In this document: in pieces, positions 26,189 through 35,731 of the stretch
How the letters are laid out: each line of letters starts with the position of its first letter
How positions within the stretch are numbered: the first letter of the stretch is position 1
Source of the DNA: Gammaproteobacteria bacterium
GTDB taxonomy: Bacteria > Pseudomonadota > Gammaproteobacteria > Xanthomonadales > Rhodanobacteraceae
Direction of reading: 5' to 3'
DNA: 58,198 bases
NCBI GenBank assembly: GCA_004295005.1
Contig: SHNG01000023.1
Location: 1-58,198 of the forward strand
Notes under the pieces: generated by a model
What the model saw: the letters and a program-made list of their open reading frames with translations, nothing else
What the model was told of the DNA's origin: nothing
The model's database searches: none
Made by a program: the position numbers and the translations under genes

Positions 26189-26971
26189 TCAGCGCATGCC
26201 GCGTGGCCTGGCACTTTCCTGTTGGCGGTCCCAGGCGCGCAACTGATCACGAATGTGGGCAATGCCCTGGCGCCCCAGCGCACCGCGCTTTTCGTCCAGG
26301 AGGTTGCCATCGAGCAATTCGGCCAGCCTTTGCGCGGTAGGCAACACGGTATCCCATGCATCCAGCGCAGGCAGAGGTCCCGGCAAGGCCATGAACAGGG
26401 TCACGCCAGGGGTTTCCAGATGCTCGATGCGCGCCATGTCGAAGCTGCCCGGCTTGAGCATGTTGGCCATGCTGAACACCGGGCCAGCGTTGCGCTCGCC
26501 AGCAGGCATGCGATGGAAAATCCCGCGATCGCCGAACTCCAGCCCAGCCTTCTCCGCCGCAACGACCAGATCGCTGCCCCGGAAGACGTGTCCATCGCGG
26601 GCGCAAACCAGCAAAGTGATGATCAACTCAATGGGCGTATCGGGACGTGCACCAACCAGGGGGCGTGATGGGCGTCGTGAACGTGGGCCATTGCCACGCT
26701 CAAGCTCGATCAGCTCTTCCTCGGCCGGACGATCACCCAGCAGTTCCAACTGCTCGCCCGGAATGACGGGCAAGCCATCGTCGTCCGCTACTGCGCCGTC
26801 GATGCCCAGGGTTGGCTCCACGCGACCATTGGTCGATTTGCGGAACAGGGTGCGCTTTCCCTGCCCCGGCTTCTGCGGACGCCCAAACAGGTAAATCAGG
26901 GCCAGCACCACCAAACCCGCCAGGAAGAGGATGATGCGCATGTCGGTCGCGCTCATTGCCTGTTGTTCCAC
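26189..26971 (-). CDS. zipA: Cell division protein ZipA
   Basis: A 260-residue protein with an N-terminal membrane helix (about residues 12-30, IILFLAGLVVLALIYLFG), a basic and acidic linker, and a C-terminal ZipA domain from about residue 112 (PIELIITLLVCARDGHVFRGSDLVVAAEKAGLEFG, then GIFHRMP and FSMANMLKPGSFD). ZipA tethers FtsZ to the membrane. The start is a GTG at 26971 because AGGAGG lies 5 bases upstream. It follows smc by about 35 bases, the usual smc-zipA order in this group, but ligA, which normally follows, is not present. Confidence 0.9.
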   Translation of the reverse strand: MEQQAMSATDMRIILFLAGLVVLALIYLFGRPQKPGQGKRTLFRKSTNGRVEPTLGIDGAVADDDGLPVIPGEQLELLGDRPAEEELIELERGNGPRSRRPSRPLVGARPDTPIELIITLLVCARDGHVFRGSDLVVAAEKAGLEFGDRGIFHRMPAGERNAGPVFSMANMLKPGSFDMARIEHLETPGVTLFMALPGPLPALDAWDTVLPTAQRLAELLDGNLLDEKRGALGRQGIAHIRDQLRAWDRQQESARPRGMR

Positions 26972-27006
26972 AATTGCCTCCTTCTGCGCACTGGCTCGAC
27001 CGGCCG

Positions 27007-30000
27007 CTAGGCCGCTCCGGCCAGTTTAGCCGCTTCAGCCAGATCAACCTGCACCAGGCGCGAAACGCCGGGTTCGCGCATGGTCACGCCGCACAATTGC
27101 GAGGCCGCTTCCATGGTTGCCTTGTTGTGGGTGACGAAAATGAATTGCACGTTCTGGCTCATCTCGGAAACCAGCGCCGAGAAGCGGCCCACATTGGCCT
27201 CGTCCAGCGGTGCATCCACCTCGTCCAGCAGGCAGAACGGGGCCGGATTGAGGCGGAAAATCGAGAACACCAAAGCCACTGCGGTCATCGCCTTCTCGCC
27301 ACCCGAGAGCAGGGAGATGGATGTCACGCGCTTGCCTGGCGGGCGCGCCATGATGGAAACCCCGGTGGAGAGCAGGTCGTCTCCGGTCAACTCCAGGTAG
27401 GCCTGGCCGCCACCGAACAGACGCGGGAAAAGCTCCTGCACACCCTGGTTGACGCGATCGAAGGTGTCCTTGAAACGCTGGCGGGTTTCCCTGTCGATCT
27501 TGCGGATCGCCGACTCCAGGGTTTCCAGCGCCACGCCGAGGTCGGTCAGTTGCGCATCCAGATAGGTCTTGCGCTGTGATTGTTCCTCGTATTCCTTGAT
27601 GGCAGCGAGATTGACCGGTTCCAGGCGATGGATCTTCTGTTCGAGATCAAGCAGGTCCTGGCGCCACTGCCCTGCCTCGACGTGCTCCGGCAACTCGGCC
27701 AGCAGCGCATCAATCTCGAACCCGGCTTCGATGATGGCATCGGCCAGCGCTTGTGCTTGCAGGCGGTGTTCCTGGTCACTCAGGCGCAAGTTGGCCAAAT
27801 GCTCGCGGCGCTCGGTCAAGGCCTCGACGATGGCATTGCGCTCGCTTTCCAGCGCACGCATTTCCGCATCGCGTTCTTCCAGTGCCTTGCGCGCCTCGAC
27901 CAGTTGCCTGTCCACCAGCAGGCGCTGGTTGAGGCTGCTTTGCCTGAGCGCTTCCAGTTCCGCCAGTGGATCGCCGCCGGCGGCTATCTGGGCGGCAATC
28001 TCGGCCTGGCGGGTTTCGACCTGGCCCAGTTGCGCGCGCATGCGCGCCAGCGATTGTTCGAGCGACGCCATCGCCGAGCGTTTGGATTCGATCGACAGCG
28101 CGGCACGATGCTCGGCGTCGTGCGCCTCACGCGCGTTCATGCGGGCTTCCTCACGCCCTTCCAGCAAGGAACGCCGATCCGCATCGAGATGCTGGCGACG
28201 CTGTTCCAGTTCGCCCATCGCTTGCACCGCACCGTCAAGGCGTCCGCGCGCCTCGCGCGCCTGCTGGCGGTCTGCCTCCAGCTTGGCTGCCAGCTCGGTC
28301 AGCTCAACCTCAACCTTGGCAAGGCGCTCGCGTGCGCTGTCCATGCGTCCACGTTGACTCTGCAACTGACCGGCGATTTCCGAAAGGCGCCGATGTCCGG
28401 CGTGCAGATCCCGCTGCGCGTCGTCGCGCGCCTGCTCTGCTTCAATCCGGGCCAGGCGCGCGTCTTCCTGTTCGGTGACCAGGGCGCTGATTTCCGATTC
28501 AAGCTCCACGATGCGCTCGGAAAGCCCCGAGATCTCGCGTTCCCGCGACAATACGCCGACCTGTGCGCCCTGTGATCGCGCAATGCGGGCAAATCCGGGG
28601 CCAATCCATTCGCCCTCTGGGGTGATCAGTGATTGGCCATCGCCGAGCATCGGCATCGCGGATTGCGCCGCACTGATGGACTCGACGGTGGTTACCCGAG
28701 CCAGCAGGTTCAGCGCCGCGACCGGCCCCCTCGCCTTTGCGGCCAGGCTGCCTGCGGGGAAACCGGTATCACTTGAAGTTGCCGACAACAGGGTCAGGTC
28801 CACTTGCTCAAGACCGCGCAGGTCAGCCTCGAATGCGCTCGGAGAATCCACCAACACGGCATCCAGCCAACCCTGCAAAACCGTCTCCACCGCGGCTTCC
28901 CAGCCGACATCGACTTCCAGCACTTCGCCCAGGCGACGCGAGCGTCCCAATCCCACTCGCTCAAGCCATTCGTGGGCCGTTCCGGCTTCGCCGCCCAAGG
29001 CCGCATGTTGCAGGGCTTCGAGCGAAGCAAGTCGACCGCGGGACTTTTCCAGCTCGCTGCGCTTCTCGCTCAGGCTGGCTTGTAGGCGCCGAGCGTTTTC
29101 AAGGTGGGACTCAAGCGCGGAACGGCGGCCTTCCAGTTGGGTGGCAAGCACGCCGGTCTTGTCGCGCAACTGCGCATGCTCGCCATCAAGAAGTTCAAAC
29201 GCCTGTGCCAGGTCGGCCAGATTGGCGGTGCTGCGCTCGGATTCCAGCGCTTGCCTGCGTTTGTCCACGTCCAGGCATTGGCGGTCCAGGAAGTCGAGCC
29301 GGGTGCGCTCGATCTCGGCAGCCTGGCTGGCCTCGGAGTTGGCCTTTGCATAGGCATCCCACTTTTCCTGCCATTGGGCAAGATTGGCTTCCGCAACCTG
29401 CAACACCTCGGCAGCCTGTTGTGCCGCCTTGCTCAAGGCTTCACGCTGCGGGGCCGATTCATCAAGTCCCTGCACCAGCACTTGCATCTGGGCCGCATCA
29501 TTGGCGATGTGCTCGGCCAATTCCTTCTGCGCATTGGCGGACTCGATCCGCGCACGTTCGAGCTGTTCCGCCAGGGCACGATTGTGCTGGATCTGCTGTT
29601 CAACCCGGGCAATCTCCGCTCCCACCTTGTAGACCTCGGCCTGCACGCCGTTGAGGTGTTCGCTCGCGCTGGAGTGCGCTTCACGGCCGGTCTCGATCTG
29701 GGCCTCGCGCTGGCGCTGCACGGCAAGCTGCTCCTCGATGCCGAGCTCCGCCTGACGCAAGGCTGCGGAACGCACTTCGAGATCGGCCCGACTGTCGCGC
29801 AGGTTTGCCGCCTTGAGTTCCGCCTCGCGCCGCTTGCGTTGGTCCTGCAGTGCCTGCCAGCGCTCCGCTGCGCGCGCCTGGCGCTTGAGGTGCTCAAGCT
29901 GCTTGTCGACTTCGTCGCGTACATCCTTGACGCGATCCAGGTTCTCGCGCGTGGCCTTGATGCGACTTTCGGTTTCCTTGCGCCGCTCCTTGTAGCGCGA

Positions 30001-30510
30001 GATTCCGGCCGCTTCCTCCAGATGCACGCGCAACTGCTCGGGATCGGACTCGATGATCTGGCTGATCATGCCCTGCTCGATGATCGAGTAACTGCGCGGA
30101 CCCAGGCCGGTACCGAGGAAAAGGTCGGTAATGTCGCGACGCCGGCAACGGGTGCCATTCAGAAAATACTGGGACTGCCCGTCGCGACTGACCAGGCGCT
30201 TGACCGAAATCTCGTTGTAGTGGGCGTATTCGCCGGTCACGGTGCCGTCAGAGTTGTCGAAGATGAGTTCCACCACCGCCTGCCCAACCGGCTTGCGCGC
30301 GCTGGATCCGGAAAAGATCACGTCGGTGAGCGAATCACCGCGCAGGCGGCTCGCCGCGCTTTCGCCCATGACCCAACGCACCGCGTCGATGATGTTGGAT
30401 TTGCCGCAGCCGTTGGGGCCCACCACTGCCGACATGTTGGTCGGCAGGTGCAAGGTCGTGGGATCGACGAAAGATTTGAATCCGGCCAGTTTGATCGTGG
30501 TCAGGCGCAT
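27007..30510 (-). CDS. smc: Chromosome segregation protein SMC
   Basis: An SMC ATPase of about 1167 residues. Walker A is GPNGCGKSNIIDAV near residue 32. Long coiled coils flank a hinge at roughly residues 510-660. The C-terminal head has the signature LLSGGEKAM and Walker B FCLLDEVDAPLDEANV. It forms the condensin complex with ScpA and ScpB, whose genes begin 2.1 kb to the right on the other strand. I chose the ATG at 30510 (MRLTTIKLAGFKSFVDP), the family's usual start; an ATG at 30531 touching the preceding stop is possible. The long opposite-strand ORFs here are shadows. Confidence 0.96.
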   Translation of the reverse strand: MRLTTIKLAGFKSFVDPTTLHLPTNMSAVVGPNGCGKSNIIDAVRWVMGESAASRLRGDSLTDVIFSGSSARKPVGQAVVELIFDNSDGTVTGEYAHYNEISVKRLVSRDGQSQYFLNGTRCRRRDITDLFLGTGLGPRSYSIIEQGMISQIIESDPEQLRVHLEEAAGISRYKERRKETESRIKATRENLDRVKDVRDEVDKQLEHLKRQARAAERWQALQDQRKRREAELKAANLRDSRADLEVRSAALRQAELGIEEQLAVQRQREAQIETGREAHSSASEHLNGVQAEVYKVGAEIARVEQQIQHNRALAEQLERARIESANAQKELAEHIANDAAQMQVLVQGLDESAPQREALSKAAQQAAEVLQVAEANLAQWQEKWDAYAKANSEASQAAEIERTRLDFLDRQCLDVDKRRQALESERSTANLADLAQAFELLDGEHAQLRDKTGVLATQLEGRRSALESHLENARRLQASLSEKRSELEKSRGRLASLEALQHAALGGEAGTAHEWLERVGLGRSRRLGEVLEVDVGWEAAVETVLQGWLDAVLVDSPSAFEADLRGLEQVDLTLLSATSSDTGFPAGSLAAKARGPVAALNLLARVTTVESISAAQSAMPMLGDGQSLITPEGEWIGPGFARIARSQGAQVGVLSREREISGLSERIVELESEISALVTEQEDARLARIEAEQARDDAQRDLHAGHRRLSEIAGQLQSQRGRMDSARERLAKVEVELTELAAKLEADRQQAREARGRLDGAVQAMGELEQRRQHLDADRRSLLEGREEARMNAREAHDAEHRAALSIESKRSAMASLEQSLARMRAQLGQVETRQAEIAAQIAAGGDPLAELEALRQSSLNQRLLVDRQLVEARKALEERDAEMRALESERNAIVEALTERREHLANLRLSDQEHRLQAQALADAIIEAGFEIDALLAELPEHVEAGQWRQDLLDLEQKIHRLEPVNLAAIKEYEEQSQRKTYLDAQLTDLGVALETLESAIRKIDRETRQRFKDTFDRVNQGVQELFPRLFGGGQAYLELTGDDLLSTGVSIMARPPGKRVTSISLLSGGEKAMTAVALVFSIFRLNPAPFCLLDEVDAPLDEANVGRFSALVSEMSQNVQFIFVTHNKATMEAASQLCGVTMREPGVSRLVQVDLAEAAKLAGAA

Positions 30511-30530
30511 GGAACGGGATAACTCCGGCA

Positions 30531-31430
30531 TCAATTGGCGGGTTGGTCGACAGGCTTGCCGGCACTGTCGGATTTGTTGCCTGTTGGATTGGCCGCATCC
30601 GCGGCCTTTACCGCAGATTCGGGGGTGGAGACACTCGCCTCGCTGCGCAATTTTTGCAGGCGCTGCTGGCTCAACTGGGTGAGCAGGGTCTCACGGATGC
30701 TTTCCTTCAGGTCTTCAAACTTTGGTGGCACGAATGGCGAAATGGCGCCGACATGGATCACATGCCAGCCAAATTCGGTCTTCACCGGCACCACGCTGGT
30801 TTGCCCGGACTTGAGAGCCTGCAGCGCCTTGCCGAGCGCCTCGGGCAGTTGGCCTGGACGCACGCGCTGGAAAGCCCGCGCCTGCTTGGCACGTTTCGAC
30901 CACGCGTCATACACCTCGTTGAACGGCTTGCTCAGCGCTTCGCCAGCGGCCTTGATTGCGTCGTCTTCCTTGTCGAACAAGAGCTGGCTGAAGTCGTACT
31001 CCGAAGTCCCGGCCTTGGCAATCTGCTGCTGGTATTCGGTCATCAGCACGCTGTCATCCACCTGCGCGCTGTCACGGAACTTGCCCATGGCGGCATTGGC
31101 GATACCACGCAGCCGGTTGAGCTCGACTTCCGCCGAGAAATTCGCATCCTGGGCGTAGTCCCCTGCCTTTGCCGCCTGCTCGAGCAGAATGTAATCGGTC
31201 AGCTCAAGCACGGCGCGCGCGCGCTGTTCAGGCTGCGTCAGATCCAGATTGCGCTCCTTGGCCAGCAAGTCGAGCAGGATCTGCGGAACCGCCTGGCCAT
31301 TGACCGTCTCGAATGCCGGCAAGTCGCCTGGCAATCCGGTGGAATCGCCGGTGCGCTCGCCGCAGGCAGACAGCGCAAGGGCCGCACTGCAGGTCAGCAG
31401 CAAAAAGGATGTATGAAATTTCCGGGTCAT
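30531..31430 (-). CDS. Parvulin-type peptidyl-prolyl isomerase lipoprotein
   Basis: A 299-residue lipoprotein. The signal LLLTCSAALALSAC puts the lipidated cysteine at residue 23. A SurA/PpiD/EpsD-like N-terminal chaperone part (LLAKERNLDLTQPEQRARAVLELTDYILLEQAAKAGDYAQ) precedes a parvulin domain (FGWHVIHVGAISPFVPPKFEDLK). It probably assists folding of outer membrane or periplasmic proteins. It overlaps bolA by 4 bases at its start and runs into smc at its end. The terminal region is Ser/Asp/Ala rich. Confidence 0.85.
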   Translation of the reverse strand: MTRKFHTSFLLLTCSAALALSACGERTGDSTGLPGDLPAFETVNGQAVPQILLDLLAKERNLDLTQPEQRARAVLELTDYILLEQAAKAGDYAQDANFSAEVELNRLRGIANAAMGKFRDSAQVDDSVLMTEYQQQIAKAGTSEYDFSQLLFDKEDDAIKAAGEALSKPFNEVYDAWSKRAKQARAFQRVRPGQLPEALGKALQALKSGQTSVVPVKTEFGWHVIHVGAISPFVPPKFEDLKESIRETLLTQLSQQRLQKLRSEASVSTPESAVKAADAANPTGNKSDSAGKPVDQPAN

Positions 31431-31699
31431 GCGTTTTCCTCAGGGGCGCGCGCATCGATGGCGAGCGCATGGATGTCGGTTTGCATCAGTTCTCCCAGTG
31501 CCGAGTACACAGCACGGTGCCTCGCCAGTGGACTCATGCCATGGAAAATCGGGCTGTGAATGCGCACGCTGAAATGACCGCGACCGTCACGCGCCCCCAC
31601 ATGCCCGACATGCTTGTGGCTGTCATCCGTGATCTCGAGCAGGACGGGTGTCAGCCCTTCCTCCAGTCGGGCGCGGATCGCCGAGATGCGATCGCTCAC
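31427..31699 (-). CDS. BolA family protein
   Basis: A 90-residue BolA/IbaG-like protein. Signature segments are [11 protein letters not shown] and [27 protein letters not shown]. BolA proteins partner monothiol glutaredoxins in Fe-S handling and influence cell shape. Its start overlaps the YciI stop and its stop overlaps the isomerase start, each by 4 bases. Confidence 0.92.
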   Translation of the reverse strand: MSDRISAIRARLEEGLTPVLLEITDDSHKHVGHVGARDGRGHFSVRIHSPIFHGMSPLARHRAVYSALGELMQTDIHALAIDARAPEENA

Positions 31700-31995
31700 G
31701 GCAACACCTTGCGGAACGGCCGGACATCCACCCGCTCGTAGACTCCTGCCGCCAGGTAGGGATCAGCATCCGCCCACGCCCTGGCTGCCACGAGGCTGTC
31801 AAACTCGGCCAGGATCAAGCTGCCGGTAAATCCAGCCGCACCAGGATCCTCGCTGTCGATTGCGGGGAATGGCCCGGCCAGCAACAACTTGCCGTCCAGT
31901 TTCAAGGCCTGCAGACGTTCCAGATGGGCAGTTCGGCTCGCCTTGCGAAGCTCCAGCGTGCCTGGCCGGTCATGGCCGATGATCGCATACCACAT
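31696..31995 (-). CDS. YciI family protein
   Basis: A 99-residue YciI-like protein beginning [28 protein letters not shown], with the conserved His and Asp residues and KLLLAGPF expected of the ferredoxin-like fold. The function is unproven; the fold suggests a small enzyme. It is the first gene of the YciI-bolA-isomerase-smc-zipA run and is divergent from scpA with 588 bases between. Confidence 0.88.
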   Translation of the reverse strand: MWYAIIGHDRPGTLELRKASRTAHLERLQALKLDGKLLLAGPFPAIDSEDPGAAGFTGSLILAEFDSLVAARAWADADPYLAAGVYERVDVRPFRKVLP

Positions 31996-32583
31996 TCATC
32001 ACGATTCCAACTCGGGGCGCGTATGGTAGCCGATGGCCGCCCTCGGCGAATCGACCGATCGGTATCGAAACCCGTTCTGCGCCAACCGCGAACGTGAACC
32101 ACCCCTCCCACGGGGTCCGCCCTGTCGGCAGCGGATCGTTTGCAGACTGGACTTCCGCCACGGATTGGCTTTACGCTTGCACATCGACCAACCGGCCGCA
32201 TGAGTTTTAGCCATGGCCTGGTTGGATGCAACAGGCGATTTTCTCGCCTCGCAAGCATGACTCGCAGGCTGCATTGATCCGGAGCAGGTGGAGGTTCCGG
32301 ATCGGATGCATCGCAGCCTGCCAGCAGGCAACCCGATGACATCTCCGGCGACCGGCGTCACGGCCTCAGGCGACTGTCAGCGGACTCCGGGAAATCCGGC
32401 TGATTTGATCCAGAGTTGAACAGGACATCGGGCGGACTTTATCCGCGCCTGTCCCGAATTGCATGGTTTCGGCGCCTCGTCGCCAGCCACGCAGGACCTG
32501 CGCAGGTTTGTCGCAGGCAGACCAATCAAAGGTTGGATCTGTGCATGACCTGCGCCGTGAGGCGCGTGGCCAGCGGATCGGAA
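31996..32583. other. Divergent intergenic region YciI/scpA with inverted repeats
   Basis: A 588-base spacer with no believable gene. It has an 8-bp inverted repeat around a 12-base loop (32276-32283 with 32296-32303, GATCCGGA arm) and a nested hairpin at 32423-32454 (GGACA/TGTCC outside, GCGGA/TCCGC inside). The hairpin sits 130 bases before scpA and could be a leader structure. The length is large for a simple divergent promoter. Confidence 0.5.
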
Positions 32584-33441
32584 ATGAACACCCCAACAGT
32601 CCAAATCCAAACCCAGCAAGACGATTCCGTCACGGTGTTTCCACCGGTGCCGCAGCAGCAGGAAATGCCGCTCGCGATCGTGCGCGGCGAACCGGTGTTG
32701 AGCATGCCGCAGGATCTCTACATCCCGCCGGATGCGCTTGAGGTCATTCTCGACGCATTCGAAGGTCCGCTTGACCTGCTCCTGTACCTGATCCGCCGCC
32801 AGAACCTCGACATCCTCGACATCCCGGTTGCCGAGATCACCCGCCAGTACGTCGACTACATCGACATGATGCGGGAAATGCGCCTGGAGCTGGCCGCCGA
32901 ATACCTGGTGATGGCCGCGATTCTGGCCGAGATCAAGTCGCGGCTGCTGTTGCCAAGGCCGCCGGACGCCGAAGGCATCGAAGAAGATCCGCGTGCGGAG
33001 CTGGTGCGTCGCCTGCAGGAATACGAGCGCTTCAAGAAAGCCGCGGCCGACATCGACGAATTGCCGCGCATGGAGCGCGACTCCTCGCCCGTTTCCGCAT
33101 TCGTTCCGGATCGCAACGTCATCCGCATGCCGCCACCGGTGGACATGCGCGAGCTGCTGCTTGCGCTCAAGGATGTGCTCAATCGTGCCGAGCTGTTCAG
33201 CCATCACGCCATTCAGCGTGAAGCCCTCTCGGTGCGCAATCGCATGAGCGACCTGCTGCGCATGCTCGGCGATGGCGAGTTCCATCGCTTTGAAAACCTG
33301 TTTTCACTGGAAGAAGGTCGCCACGGGATCGTCGTCACCTTCCTCGCCATGCTCGAACTGGCCAAGGAGCAACTGGTTGAAATCAGCCAGGGCGAGCCCC
33401 TTGCACCGATCTACCTCAAATCCCTGGCTACGGCCAACTGA
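32584..33441 (+). CDS. scpA: Segregation and condensation protein A
   Basis: A 285-residue kleisin. After a Gln-rich N-terminal stretch it has the ScpA signature FEGPLDLLLYLIRRQNLDILDIPVAEITRQYVDYI, then LAAEYLVMAAILAEIKSRLLLP and a winged-helix C-terminus (HRFENLFSLEEGRHGIVVTFLAMLELAKEQLVEI). It bridges the two SMC heads. I chose the ATG at 32584, about 50 residues before the conserved core, with a weak GGA upstream. scpB starts 12 bases after the stop. Confidence 0.94.
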   Translation: MNTPTVQIQTQQDDSVTVFPPVPQQQEMPLAIVRGEPVLSMPQDLYIPPDALEVILDAFEGPLDLLLYLIRRQNLDILDIPVAEITRQYVDYIDMMREMRLELAAEYLVMAAILAEIKSRLLLPRPPDAEGIEEDPRAELVRRLQEYERFKKAAADIDELPRMERDSSPVSAFVPDRNVIRMPPPVDMRELLLALKDVLNRAELFSHHAIQREALSVRNRMSDLLRMLGDGEFHRFENLFSLEEGRHGIVVTFLAMLELAKEQLVEISQGEPLAPIYLKSLATAN

Positions 33442-33453
33442 ACCATCGTGCAC

Positions 33454-34194
33454 ATGATCGAATTCGAATTGCTCAAGCGAATCATCGAAGCCGCGATTCT
33501 GGCGGCCGGCAACCCGCTGACCCCGGCCCAACTGCTCGGCCTCTTCGAAAACCCGGAGGCGGTCAGCCATGAGGAAATCGCACGCGCCCTCGAATCCCTG
33601 CAGGCGGACTGCGCAAACCGCGGCATTGAGCTGGTGGAAGTTGCCTCGGGGTTTCGCTACCAGGTGCGCCAAGACGTGCATGCATGGGTTGCCCGCTTGT
33701 GGACGGAAAAGCCCAGCCGCTATTCACGCGCGCTGCTGGAAACCCTGGCCTTGATCGCCTATCGCCAGCCGATCACCCGCGCCGAGATCGAACAGATTCG
33801 TGGGGTCGGGGTTTCCACGAATATCGTGAAAACCCTCGAAGAGCGCGAATGGGTTCGCGTCGTCGGGCACAGGGACGTACCCGGAAAGCCCGCCCTGTTT
33901 GGAACCACGCGCGGTTTCCTCGACTACTTCAACCTCAAATCGCTGGACGAATTGCCCTCCCTTGGCGAAATTCGCGACATCGAGGATTTCGACCCCCAAC
34001 TGGCGCTCTCGCCCCCCTCCGATGGCCTGCCAATGCTGGCCCTGTCCGACGACATGCAGCCAACAGACGGGCATCTGTCGGCCCCCATTGATGAAACAGA
34101 CGAATCCATGATCATCACCCAGGCAAACTCCAATCCTGATCAAACCGTGCCTGCGTCCGAAGCCGACGCCGACACCACGGAGCAAGGCGCATGA
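33454..34194 (+). CDS. scpB: Segregation and condensation protein B
   Basis: A 246-residue ScpB with two winged-helix domains: RIIEAAILAAGNPLTPAQLLGLF at the start and RYSRALLETLALIAYRQPITRAEIEQIRGVGVSTNIVKTLEEREWVRVVG in the middle, then FGTTRGFLDYFNLKSLDELPSL. It binds ScpA as a dimer. The C-terminal 60 residues are an acidic, probably disordered tail. A GTG at 33448 could be the start instead of this ATG. The stop overlaps rluB by 4 bases. Confidence 0.93.
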   Translation: MIEFELLKRIIEAAILAAGNPLTPAQLLGLFENPEAVSHEEIARALESLQADCANRGIELVEVASGFRYQVRQDVHAWVARLWTEKPSRYSRALLETLALIAYRQPITRAEIEQIRGVGVSTNIVKTLEEREWVRVVGHRDVPGKPALFGTTRGFLDYFNLKSLDELPSLGEIRDIEDFDPQLALSPPSDGLPMLALSDDMQPTDGHLSAPIDETDESMIITQANSNPDQTVPASEADADTTEQGA

Positions 34195-35669
34195 CCACCC
34201 CCAGCCGCAACGTGCTCTCGCTCAAGCGCTCAGCACCAGAGCAGGTTTCCGCAACCCTGGAGGAACGCCTGCACAAGGTCCTGGCAACCGCCGGTCTCGG
34301 TTCCAGGCGCATGCTGGAAAGCCGCATCGAGGCGGGCGAAGTGCTGGTCAACGGCAACCCCGCCACCCTCGGATCCAGCGTACACGCGGGTGATCGCGTC
34401 GAAATCGACGGCAAGCGTTTCGTGGTCATCAGCGATACCTCCGAACACGCGCAAGTGCTGGTCTACAACAAGCCCGAAGGCATCGTGACGACGCGCGAGG
34501 ATCCGGAAGGTCGCCCAACGGTTTTCGAAACCCTGCCGCGCCTCAAGGGGGCGCGCTGGATTGCGGTTGGCAGGCTCGACATCAACACCACGGGCCTGTT
34601 GTTGCTGACCACGGACGGCACCCTGGCCAATGCCCTCATGCATCCAAGTTCGGAGCTGGAACGCGAATACATCTGCCGTGTGCATGGCGAGGTCCCCGAC
34701 GAAACCATCGAGCGCCTGCGCAGTGGTGTCGAACTGGAAGACGGCCCCGCGCATTTCGATGAAATCGAAGTCATCAGCCGTGGTGGCAGCCATTCATGGT
34801 TCCGCGTGGTTATCCGCGAAGGTCGCAACCGCGAGGTGCGCCGCATGTGGGACGTGGTAGGCCTGATGGTCAGTCGCCTCAAGCGCGTACGCTATGCCAA
34901 CGTCGAATTGCCGCGCTTGCTCAAGCGCGGACAGAACGCGCAACTTGATGCAGAGCAGGTCAAGGCCTTGCGCACCCTGTGTGGCGCCACCGAGCCGGTT
35001 GCGAACCTCACCCTTGCCCCGGTAATCGGGCAGCGCCGCAGCATGCCGACGGAATTTCGCCCCGATCCAAAGGAACAGCAAGCCTGGAGCAGCACGCGTA
35101 CCGAGGAAGCCCGCGAATTCAGCCAGTTCGATCGCATGCGCGACGACGGCTGGCGTGCGCCATCTTCAAACAAGAGCAAGCGCTCACGCGGCGGCGGCGG
35201 TCCTCGGCCATCCCGTCCGCGCGCCAAGTCGGCGCCATCGGGCAGCGGTTCCAAGTATGTCGAACCCGGGCTCAACCCGGCCATCCTGCGCGCATGGTTC
35301 CCCGACTCGCCGCAGCCCGGCGCACGCAAGCGCAAGGGCAACGCACGTGGACAGCGTGGCCCGGCACAAGGCAATCAGAATCCAGGATTCAATGGCCGTC
35401 ACGACGACGGCATGGGCAATCGCGCGCCTCGCGGCAACTGGATGCATGACGATTCGCGCGGCAATCGCATCAGCGGGCCGGATCACAATCGCAACCAGAA
35501 CGTGTGGGGTAATCGAGGCAATCCGCAGCGCGAGGGCTCACGCAATCCCGGCCACCGCCATCAGGGAAATCCATCCAATCGGGCAGGAGGAAACCGGGGT
35601 CCCGGTGACCAGCGCGGTCCCGGCGGACGCCATGGCGGACGCAACCGCCGGGGACCGGCAAAGAGCTGA
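34191..35669 (+). CDS. rluB: 23S rRNA pseudouridine synthase B with long Arg/Gly/Asn-rich tail
   Basis: A 492-residue RsuA/RluB-family enzyme. An N-terminal S4 RNA-binding domain (RLHKVLATAGLGSRRMLESRIEAGEVLVNG) precedes the catalytic core with GRLDINTTGLLLLTTDG, whose Asp attacks the target uridine, and REGRNREVRRMWD. It modifies 23S rRNA near the peptidyl transferase centre. The enzyme ends at about residue 290. The remaining 200 residues are a low-complexity tail rich in Arg, Gly, Asn, Gln and Pro, longer than in E. coli and likely an RNA-binding disordered region. It is coupled to scpB by a 4-base overlap. Confidence 0.93.
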   Translation: MTTPSRNVLSLKRSAPEQVSATLEERLHKVLATAGLGSRRMLESRIEAGEVLVNGNPATLGSSVHAGDRVEIDGKRFVVISDTSEHAQVLVYNKPEGIVTTREDPEGRPTVFETLPRLKGARWIAVGRLDINTTGLLLLTTDGTLANALMHPSSELEREYICRVHGEVPDETIERLRSGVELEDGPAHFDEIEVISRGGSHSWFRVVIREGRNREVRRMWDVVGLMVSRLKRVRYANVELPRLLKRGQNAQLDAEQVKALRTLCGATEPVANLTLAPVIGQRRSMPTEFRPDPKEQQAWSSTRTEEAREFSQFDRMRDDGWRAPSSNKSKRSRGGGGPRPSRPRAKSAPSGSGSKYVEPGLNPAILRAWFPDSPQPGARKRKGNARGQRGPAQGNQNPGFNGRHDDGMGNRAPRGNWMHDDSRGNRISGPDHNRNQNVWGNRGNPQREGSRNPGHRHQGNPSNRAGGNRGPGDQRGPGGRHGGRNRRGPAKS

Positions 35670-35675
35670 ACGAAA

Positions 35676-35704
35676 AACGGCGGAGCATGTGCTCCGCCGT
35701 TCTT
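35676..35704. terminator. Bidirectional terminator between rluB and the CsgG-like gene
   Basis: A 12-base inverted repeat (35676-35687 with 35690-35701, AACGGCGGAGCA arm) lies between convergent stops. On the minus strand it ends in TTTTTCG, a good Rho-independent signal for the CsgG-like gene; on the plus strand the tail is TTCTTG. Confidence 0.8.
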
Positions 35705-35731
35705 GATTGCTCCAGACCCGGACTGAGTTTC

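Noticed and set aside
29104-30522. A 472-residue plus-strand open frame opposite smc
   Set aside because: GC-rich antisense shadow; smc in this region is complete with Walker A and coiled coils.
31902-32361. Minus-strand frames upstream of the YciI gene
   Set aside because: They overlap YciI in another frame, have no domain and rest on GC-rich spacer.
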